A stretch of DNA of 25,000 nucleotides from Acropora yongei (Eukaryota > Cnidaria > Anthozoa > Scleractinia > Acroporidae), in contig BLFN01000209.1 in assembly GCA_014634225.1 (NCBI GenBank), positions 2,957,112 through 2,982,111 of the forward strand, read 5' to 3'. Below, one piece after another: positions 19,400 to 25,000 of this stretch. The notes beneath the pieces are model-generated. The model worked only from the letters and a program-made list of their open reading frames with translations, had not been told where the DNA came from and searched no databases. Positions within the stretch are counted from its first letter, which is position 1. The number at the start of each line of letters is the position of its first letter. The translations under genes and the position numbers were made by a program.

Positions 19400-19635
19400 G
19401 AACTGAAGATCAATTGTGGCCCTTCTTTTAAACCAAAAAAGTAGCTAGCTGACGTGACCAACAAGTCAAAGCGTTTGACATTTCTGCTGCATACGTAGAT
19501 GTTGTTCAGTCAGTTAACTCAGGCTTTTCCTCAACAAATGGAGCATGAAGTCATGGTATAATACAGTACCCCCTTTAGAAAACTAAGTTGAAATCAGGCT
19601 CTTGACTTAGTATTGATTCACCCTTTCTGTAACAC
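19400..19635 (+). repeat. Diverged repeat unit, copy C
   Basis: ATTGTGGCCCTTCTTTTAAA, AAGCGTTTGACATTTCTG, TTTTCCTCAACAAATGGAGC, GGTATAATACAGTACC and TTGAAATCAGGCTCTTGACT match copy B in its first half and copy A in its second half. It links all three as one family. By eye, identity is about 70-80 percent in the best blocks. Confidence 0.6.
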
Positions 19636-20202
19636 TTGAGAAAAATACCTACAAATTAGATCTAATTTATTGTGCATTATTTAAGGGAAAACGTACCGAG
19701 CTCCTATGAGTTTAGAAAACATTTATCTCCTGCTTTTCGCAAGTATATGACAATAAGAATGTGTACAGCTAGACTGCAAGTCAGACGGGACAAATCTTCG
19801 GTAGAGGCGGGTAGTAATTGTTATCTCTATCTTATCAATAGAAGGACTGCTAAACATAAAAAAGCCTCATCAGTATTATTGTGCAGTCAAAATAAATCTG
19901 TAACTAAGCGTTCACTAAAATTGAACAAACAAAATGAGAAACGCATTTCATTTGTAAACAACGTCGATCACAGCTGGAGACGCGCAATTGTACAGTAACC
20001 ACGGATATGCAAATTTGTTCCACCGATACTGATAGTACAAATATTCCTAAACGGTGTTGAAAGGCAACTGTGACCGTTAAATCTCTTCGTTATTTCTTTA
20101 AGTGTGGCCCTTTTTTACGGGAAAATGAAGCAGAAAGTGGTAATTACATTGCTGATAACAATGGTCAACAATTATATTTCCGTAGGCTGACGCTCGTTTC
20201 GC

Positions 20203-20436
20203 TTAGGGCGTAAATTCCGCATTTGGGTCTCGCTTACGGTCTCGTAGGCTAAACAGCCAGTATATTTGCTCGTAAACATCTCGTTTAGGATTGCCTGCGA
20301 TCAAATCTAAAATATGTTTTTTAAAAGGTTTAGAAATGGTATCAAAATTCAAGCCACTCACAGCTGGTTTAGGCGTTTCATTCAAAATTTCCGACAAGCG
20401 TTCCCGCGGTAATGTAATAGCGAAGACCCTCCTTGC
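20203..20436 (-). CDS. Unrecognised minus-strand open frame with protein-like composition
   Basis: The minus-strand frame ending at TAA near 20203 stays open upstream past 20436. It reads VFAITLPRERLSEILNETPK, then ISKPFKKHILDLIAG, then YEQIYWLFSLRDRKRDPNAE. Mixed charged and hydrophobic residues with helical periodicity make it more protein-like than neighbouring frames. There is no ATG at the start, so it would be an exon or a decayed element fragment. No family was recognised, and it may be chance. Confidence 0.25.
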   Translation of the reverse strand, partial: ARRVFAITLPRERLSEILNETPKPAVSGLNFDTISKPFKKHILDLIAGNPKRDVYEQIYWLFSLRDRKRDPNAEFTP

Positions 20437-20862
20437 GCTCGTAACGCATTCCTCCTTCCCCCCCCCCCCAAAACCCCGGGGAGGACAGACGCGTAAAGAG
20501 CCCTAAGAGCCGTCACCGTCACTATTACATTTCAAAGACCATTCCAAACTATTATAAATAAAAGCCACCTTTTAGTTGAACCCATGGCATCAACGGCCAC
20601 TTCCATTGCCATATCCACGAGTTAACGATAGTGTCACTTTGATTCTTTTATACCTTAGATTCTGGAATTGGTGCCACACGCCTTTTCTTCGTCGAAAGTT
20701 TTGGGCATCCGAAACCGTGAACTTGTCTCATCGCACAATAACTGGATGTCATAAACAAAAAATTACCTTCTATAACTCCCAAATTACGCATTCTATCCGA
20801 AGTGTTTTTTATTTATTTAGTTTTTAATCAACAAGACGAAACAATAGTCAATAGTCAGCCTC

Positions 20863-20960
20863 TCGTTAGGAGGTTCCAAACACCTGGAAACAATCCAAGC
20901 ACGCCGCCTTCGGCGCCTTGCTCGCTTTCATATATTTCTCGGTATTGGAACCCCTGACGA
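20863..20960. repeat. Imperfect inverted repeat with GC-rich internal hairpin
   Basis: The left arm TCGTTAGGAGGTTCCAAACACC pairs with the right arm at 20941-20960, whose reverse complement is TCGTCAGGGGTTCCAATACC. In the 56-base centre, CGCCG-CCTT-CGGCG (20902-20915) forms a tight GC hairpin in otherwise AT-rich DNA. It could be a miniature inverted-repeat element. No flanking target-site duplication was established. Confidence 0.55.
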
Positions 20961-21173
20961 AACAGGAAGCACTTGCTTCTAGTATATTACAAGATAAATT
21001 ACATGTGTCGGTTAGTTTACTTTTGATCCAAAAGAATTAAACAAATCGGCTAGAATAATTCTTCGTTTGTACGCTCAAGTAAGTCAAACTGACCTTGAGT
21101 TAGAGCGGTTTTTAGTTGAATATGGAAAGTAATTGCATCAATTACTTTGGTTTTGCGGGTTACTTTGCTCTAT

Positions 21174-21380
21174 GATTGGATCAAAAAGCTTGCGCGAACA
21201 TTTCAACCAATAACATGAGACAACTAAAACCAATTTCAATTTCGCCATTTTCGTTTTTCCGGGTCTGGCGCGGCCGAGTTTACTTGCTTTGAGCGCTGAT
21301 TGGTTAGAAAAAAAAACAAGTTGTGAACTACTGCGATCTGTGATTGGCTGAAGTGTGTATTCACTTCAAAACTTGATTGG
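21174..21380 (-). promoter_or_regulatory. Cluster of CCAAT boxes
   Basis: ATTGG occurs at 21175, 21299, 21343 and 21376 (CCAAT on the minus strand), and CCAAT at 21207 on the plus strand. Several carry the extended GATTGGCTGA or GATTGGTTAG context. On the minus strand three boxes precede an ATGGCGAAATTG start (around 21246) of a 36-codon frame with a hydrophobic N-terminus. The arrangement resembles the paired boxes at 15603. The promoter role is inferred. Confidence 0.35.
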
Positions 21381-21508
21381 CTGAGTCTGTAATTACTTTT
21401 GTCTGGTTTTACTTCTGAAAACTGCTCTGAGTGATAGAAAGTTAAACTTTCTATGTAAGCATCATCATCAACATCATGCATCATCACTAATAACCTATTT
21501 GTCAATGA

Positions 21509-21523
21509 ATTATTATTATTATT

Positions 21524-21530
<7 letters not shown>
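21509..21530. repeat. (ATT)n microsatellite
   Basis: About seven ATT units. Confidence 0.85.
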
Positions 21531-21539
<9 letters not shown>

Positions 21540-21554
<15 letters not shown>

Positions 21555-21770
21555 GTCTAGCTTTCTCGTTGGCTTGCTGGATATCGATTGTAAGCCATTG
21601 TACCTACTTTTGTATTTGACCTTATATGAGAAATGCGTCGCTTTATACATTTGTCGGCGGGATTTTGTACGGATTTTATGTAAACCAAATTTTAATATTG
21701 CTGTCTATTTTAATTTGATAAAATGCCGTATTTAAATAAAGGGATCCATCCATCCATCCATCCATCCATC
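21540..21770 (+). mobile_element. Possible non-LTR retroelement 3' end with (CATC)n tail
   Basis: An open 60-codon frame (21553-21735) ends just before AATAAA (21735-21740), followed at once by GGATC and six CATC units (21747-21770). A terminal polyadenylation signal plus a microsatellite tail is typical of CR1/L2/RTE-type 3' ends. The ORF has no domain I recognise, so the call rests on the 3' architecture alone. Confidence 0.35.
21747..21770. repeat. (CATC)n microsatellite
   Basis: Six perfect CATC units. Confidence 0.93.
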
Positions 21771-21949
21771 AGAAACATACCGGAAGCATCAGTCTCCGCC
21801 AAGTCCAACATACAACACTCCTAGGAACGGCACATGCCTTGCGGAAAGCGCTATCAACGAAGCACTGAACTCCCCATGGGGGCCTTTGGACCATGGTTCG
21901 ATCCCGGCTCTCATGGAGAAAGCAGTCCAAGCTTACGAGAATGTATAAT

Positions 21950-22045
21950 AATGATGATGATGATGATGATGATGATGGTGATGATGACGATCACGATCAC
22001 AGTACTGACAATGATAATGATAATAAGTAAAAAAATTATCCTCGC

Positions 22046-22077
<32 letters not shown>

Positions 22078-22098
22078 CATCATCATCAGCAGCAGCAG
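21950..22098. repeat. Opposed (GAT)n and (ATC)n arrays ending in (CAG)n
   Basis: (GAT)n at about 21950-21987 and (CAT)n at about 22045-22087 are reverse complements separated by about 57 bases. The second passes into four CAG units (to 22098). A long imperfect hairpin is possible. Confidence 0.85.
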
Positions 22099-22806
22099 TA
22101 GTAGCATCTTCATTATCATCGTGGCCAGGATCATTATCACCGTCTTTATTATCACTGTCATTACATATTTAGTGAAAGCGGAACCGAGAGGCACCACACC
22201 GTGCTCCCACCTATGATTCCGGAAGTATTTCGTGGAAAACACACCCCTTACAGAGCTTGAGGTCGACAATCCTTCAATAATTAGTGTCTTTTTCCTTAAC
22301 TTGAAGTCGCCACATCAGTACTTTTTTTGATAGACCTCCAATTACTATTGTTCTTCTCGCTTTGGCCATACATTGCTAACAACTTAAGTTCCTTTGGTAA
22401 GAGCCCGTCCTCTGTCAGTTTCGAGATGACACCAGTTACAAAAAAGCGTAATTGAAAGAGAAAACTACGTCCTTGCCGGAGTTGCATTATGATTCATTAT
22501 TAACTTTGTCATTAAAAAGGTTTTTTACTAACTGTTATAAAGCCAAACGAAAACTAATGTGTTTGGCCATCCAGGACAAATGCAGACGCTAAAATTCGCC
22601 AATATTAATGCCAAGCAAGTACCCGCTGCTGGCGCTAAGGGCGGGAAAACGCGTGACAACAAGTCTGAGAATGTTGCGCGAGATTCTTTTTAGCCAATCA
22701 CTGAGCGTAGTAATGCAAAACCAGACCAGTTGCAAAATTTCTTTCTCGATTCTCAATTGAAAACTGCTCTATGAATTTGATTGTGATTGTGATTTCATTT
22801 TAATAG
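22099..22806. other. Distal part of nuclease intron 1
   Basis: No gene recognised. GGCGGGAAA at about 22649-22657 matches an E2F-type site, and AGCCAATC at about 22693 is another CCAAT box. They could mark an alternative promoter just upstream of exon 2, but no initiator ATG or signal sequence was found there. The minus-strand open frame 22296-22487 has no recognised domain. Confidence 0.35.
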
Positions 22807-23085
22807 AAGCGGAGCGGCGAACTCTCGTACCTTGCAACCCTCCCGCAAAATGCTTCAAGAAGTACTTTGCCAATGGCATGATCCCTGAAGATCTTGAGAT
22901 TGACCATCCTGTCGCAATTAGCTGCATTTGTCAAACAATTAAAGATGGGGGTGATGACTTCTTTGCGACTGCCTTTGATAACAAAGCCGGAATCGCCTTA
23001 TTTTCCGCGTACGCCCTGGACCCTACTCAAGCGGGAAAGATAGGTTGGGAAAATCGGCCGAAAACTCCTTGGAGGCACTTTTCAG
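22807..23085 (+). CDS. ENDOD1-like DNA/RNA non-specific endonuclease, exon 2
   Basis: Acceptor TTTTAATAG is followed by phase-1 codons encoding residues 29-121 in my model. Features are CNPPAKCFKKYFANG, then a Cys-containing strand VAISCICQTIKD, a short strand FFATAFDNKAGIALFSAYAL, and RPKTPWRHF. This order (Cys..Cys, 'ICQ', 'YD.....P.YSAY.L') is the N-terminal half of the ENDOD1-like subgroup of the Endonuclease_NS family, secreted or lumenal nucleases that cut DNA and RNA with a metal-bound His. The exon ends one base into a codon at donor GTGAGT (23086). Confidence 0.85.
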
Positions 23086-23886
23086 GTGAGTAACGTCATT
23101 TTCCTTCCTTTCATATAGATATATGCAAATGTCAGTATTTTAATACGCAACAGACCCATGCACTCCAAATAAAGGAGTCCAGGCAAACGAGAAGTGTATT
23201 TTACTTTGGTAGTTCTGAATGTTATGGTTCCTTCCTTCATTCCTACTTTCCCTTCCTTCCTTCCTTCCTTCCTTCCTTCCTTCCTTCTTTTCTTCCTTCC
23301 TGCCTTCCTTCCTTCCTTCCTTCCTTCCTTCCTTCTTTTCTTCCTTCCTCCCTTCCTTCGTTCCTTCCTTCCTTCCTTCCTTCCTTCCTTCCTTCCTTCC
23401 TTCCTTCTTTCCTTCCTTCCTTCCTTCCTTCCTTCCTTCCTTCCTTCCTTTCTTCCTTCCTTCCTTCCTTCCTTCCTTCCTTCCTTCCTTCCTTCCTTCC
23501 TTCCTTCCTTCCTTCCTTCCTTCCTTCGTTCCTTCCTTCCTCCCTTCCTTCCTTCCTTCCTTCTTTTCTTCCTTCCTCCCTTCCTTCGTTCCTTCCTTCC
23601 TTCCTTTCTTCCTTCCTTGCTTCGTTCCTTCCTCCCTTCCTTCCTTCCTTCCTTTCTTCCTTCCTTCCTTCCTTCTTTCCTTCCTTCCTTCGTTCCTTCC
23701 TTCCTGCTTTCCTTCCTTCCTTCCTTCCTTTCTATCGCAATCGCAATCGCAAACAGTAACCAGAACCCCTTACCTGAATTGAGGAGGCCGATCTTACCAC
23801 CAATGAGTGGGGCACAACTTATAGGCAAATCTGTTTTCGAAATCGGTTTGTTCACTCAGAGTTAATACTCTGGTTCACTCTTTCAG
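23086..23886 (+). other. Nuclease intron 2, dominated by a TTCC microsatellite
   Basis: GTGAGT to CTCTTTCAG, 801 bp. About 500 of these are a (TTCC)n tract, polypyrimidine on the transcript strand. The long open frames seen here on both strands are artefacts of the repeat. Confidence 0.85.
23227..23732. repeat. Long (TTCC)n tetranucleotide array
   Basis: About 500 bases of TTCC units with scattered one-base variants (TTTCC, CTCC, GTTC, TGCC). Mirror symmetry of such homopurine/homopyrimidine DNA favours triplex formation. Confidence 0.95.
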
Positions 23887-24200
23887 AATATGCCAAGGAA
23901 AAGTACGACGCCATGTATGCAGGTCAGGGAACTGGTACCGAGGCAATCCACAAAGGCCACTTAAATCCCAGCTTCATAAACTCGTTCGACGTCAATCACA
24001 TGGTGGCCACTTTCGCGTACAGTAACGCGGTACCGCAGTACGGCAGCTTTAACCTTGTTTGGAAAACATTTGAATCCAAAATCGCAAAATACGTCAAAGA
24101 CTTTTGCAGGAAAGATATGGGAACCATGTATCTTATCACTGGGACATCAAAATATCGCTTTGATCCCAGTTCGCCACTGTCTGGACCCATTGCAGCAAAA
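23887..24200 (+). CDS. ENDOD1-like nuclease, exon 3 (catalytic)
   Basis: Acceptor CTCTTTCAG, then residues 122-226. The catalytic segment is AIHKGHLNPSF, with the presumed general-base His at residue 146, followed by ATFAYSNAVPQYGSFNLVW, whose Asn168 matches the metal-binding Asn of this family. GTMYLITGTSKYRF is the downstream 'YVVTG' strand. In the canonical motif DRGH (often DKGH in ENDOD1-like proteins) the first position here is His. His146 and the GHLNP context are kept, so activity is plausible but not assured. The exon ends in phase 0 at donor GTATGT (24201). Exon phases 1, 1, 0 match across all joins. Confidence 0.9.
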
Positions 24201-24909
24201 GTATGTTGAGTTATTGGTGAAATGAAAGCACCTATCAACTTAGGATGAAATACCTTTGAATAACGAGTTCAGTCATTGTGAACTTTTTACAGTTGTCCTA
24301 AGCTGTCAAAAATTCATATGGCTTCGTCATCAATAATCTACAAGGGGTTGCACCCATTATCATCACTTCAAAATTTTCTTAACACTGTTCAAATTTGTGA
24401 TTACTTTCACTTTGCTGTTTTACCACAACTGTTATCTCAGAACTACATCAAATCCACAGAAAAAAAAAAAACACGTAGCATTATCTGAAAATAGTGAAAC
24501 AAATTTTAAAACGATGGTATATCAACAAAATACGTCGCTAAGCAAGCCACAAAAGAGCTTTTGTCAGAAACAGCTGGGACACATCAAACATATAGCTTAT
24601 CGTTAAAGTGCAGATCATAAACAAATATCACTTCATATATTCTCCATTGTACATTGACCTCTTAAGCTTGCAATTGACTAGCTCCCGGTAGAAATGATAG
24701 CTCAGTTCAGTTTGTAAAGCCGCGTGTGAGCAGCTATTAGTTCAGTTGGCAATGTGCAGCGGTTCGAGTCTCGTTCAAACCTGGACCTTTCTTCAGGTTC
24801 TTTGTGACAACCACCTGCGTAATTTCTGAGACCGATTAGATGATGACCTTTTAACCACGGTAAAGGAATGAAATTATGAATTACAACTGTTTTTATATTT
24901 TTTGCTCAG
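24201..24909 (+). other. Nuclease intron 3
   Basis: GTATGT to TTTTTTGCTCAG, 709 bp. It contains an A-rich run near 24460 and a tRNA-like sequence with RNA polymerase III boxes (24731-24806). Its last 70 bases resemble 13120-13193 upstream of the relic exon. Confidence 0.8.
24731..24806 (+). repeat. tRNA-like SINE fragment
   Basis: TTAGTTCAGTTGGC resembles an A box (24738-24751) and GGTTCGAGTC is a perfect B-box core (24761-24770). The boxes are only about 10 bases apart, too close for a functional tRNA, so the anticodon region is missing. CTCGTTCAAACCTGGACC and TTTCTTCAGG follow, a tail style seen in invertebrate tRNA-derived SINEs. A degraded SINE or tRNA fragment is likelier than a gene. 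Confidence 0.45.
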
Positions 24910-25000
24910 ATTGAAGATTTCCCCCTTGGAGATCCAAATGGCATTGTGCGCCCAAATTCCATGTGGACAGCTGGTTGCTGTGTGAAAGCGAGTAGTCCCG
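24910..25000 (+). CDS. ENDOD1-like nuclease, exon 4 (partial, runs off window)
   Basis: Acceptor TTTGCTCAG, phase 0. It reads IEDFPLGDPNGIVRP then NSMWTAGCCVKASSP (residues 227-256) to the window edge. The 'MWTAGCC' block is a conserved C-terminal feature of ENDOD1-like proteins as I recall ('.W.A.CC'). The relic exon at 13194 suggests that a short segment including VYFSYEEQC would follow beyond the edge. Confidence 0.85.
   Translation, partial: MEDFPLGDPNGIVRPNSMWTAGCCVKASSP

Larger units (their letters stand above)
18180..22806 (+). other. Nuclease intron 1
   Basis: Inferred intron from GTAAGT to TTTTAATAG. It contains repeat copies B and C, an inverted repeat (20863-20960), a CCAAT-box cluster (21174-21380), a CATC-tailed retroelement-like 3' end (to 21770) and trinucleotide arrays. 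The plus-strand 108-codon open frame at 19672 and the minus-strand frame at 20203 have no recognisable domain. Confidence 0.55.

Noticed and set aside
19672..19998. 108-codon plus-strand ORF
   Set aside because: It has no recognisable domain, no clear homology in memory, and lies in an intron. Its length is compatible with chance in this composition, so it was not listed as a gene.
21834..22269. Open frames rich in poly-Met and poly-Ser on either strand
   Set aside because: They come from the GAT and CAT trinucleotide arrays.
23082..23865. Very long open frames on both strands (up to 257 codons of repeating Lys/Glu/Gly/Arg or Phe/Leu/Pro/Ser)
   Set aside because: They are translations of the (TTCC)n microsatellite, in an intron, with no real coding signal.
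24731..24806. A functional tRNA gene
   Set aside because: The distance between the A and B boxes is too short for an anticodon arm, and no acceptor stem pairs.
1..25000. Bacterial-style operons, CRISPR arrays or defence islands
   Set aside because: Introns, retroelements and microsatellites throughout show eukaryotic nuclear DNA. No spaced direct-repeat array or clustered same-strand gene set is present.

Overview
This is nuclear DNA from an animal, not a prokaryote. Genes are split into exons with GT-AG introns, intergenic DNA is AT-rich, microsatellites are abundant, and there are layered, decayed LINE, Ty1/copia, hAT and gag-like remnants. The two host genes (an opine dehydrogenase and an ENDOD1-like secreted nuclease) and the style of the retroelement fragments suggest a marine invertebrate. 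I favour a cnidarian, perhaps a stony coral, but this is inference from family knowledge and not a database match.

Layout. 1-1092: no coding sequence recognised, only simple repeats and a 'TCCTTGAA'-rich repeat. 1093-4951 (+): a three-exon opine (octopine-type) dehydrogenase of 400 codons with an in-frame TAG in exon 2; its 2-kb second intron holds a LINE fragment on the opposite strand. 4952-6800: no gene recognised. 6806-7015: LINE fragment. 7573-9830: a mosaic of decayed elements (gag-like ORF remnant, hAT-type transposase remnant, short SAP-like ORF). 10110-12788: a Ty1/copia reverse transcriptase/RNase H remnant, broken by two younger insertions: a 5'-truncated LINE with a 14-bp target-site duplication, and a 707-bp solo LTR (or similar element) with a 5-bp target-site duplication. 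13194-13450: a lone, frameshifted copy of a nuclease exon. 13460-18090: mostly unassigned, with a short ORF behind paired CCAAT boxes and several microsatellites. 18095 to beyond the right edge (+): an ENDOD1-like DNA/RNA non-specific endonuclease gene with signal-peptide exon 1, a 4.6-kb first intron, nuclease exons 2 and 3, and exon 4 running off the window.

How the parts relate. The two host genes are not functionally linked as far as can be seen: one is a cytosolic NAD(P)H-dependent metabolic enzyme and the other a predicted secreted or lumenal nuclease. The relic exon at 13194 matches exon 4 of the nuclease (24910 on) including flanking intron sequence, so the nuclease locus has probably been duplicated in tandem and the upstream copy lost. 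The most solid observations are the nested-insertion history inside the copia element, the nonsense codon in the opine dehydrogenase, and the nuclease gene structure assembled from phase-compatible exons. I found no convincing evidence of a wholly new biological system. No canonical tRNA, rRNA or CRISPR array was seen.
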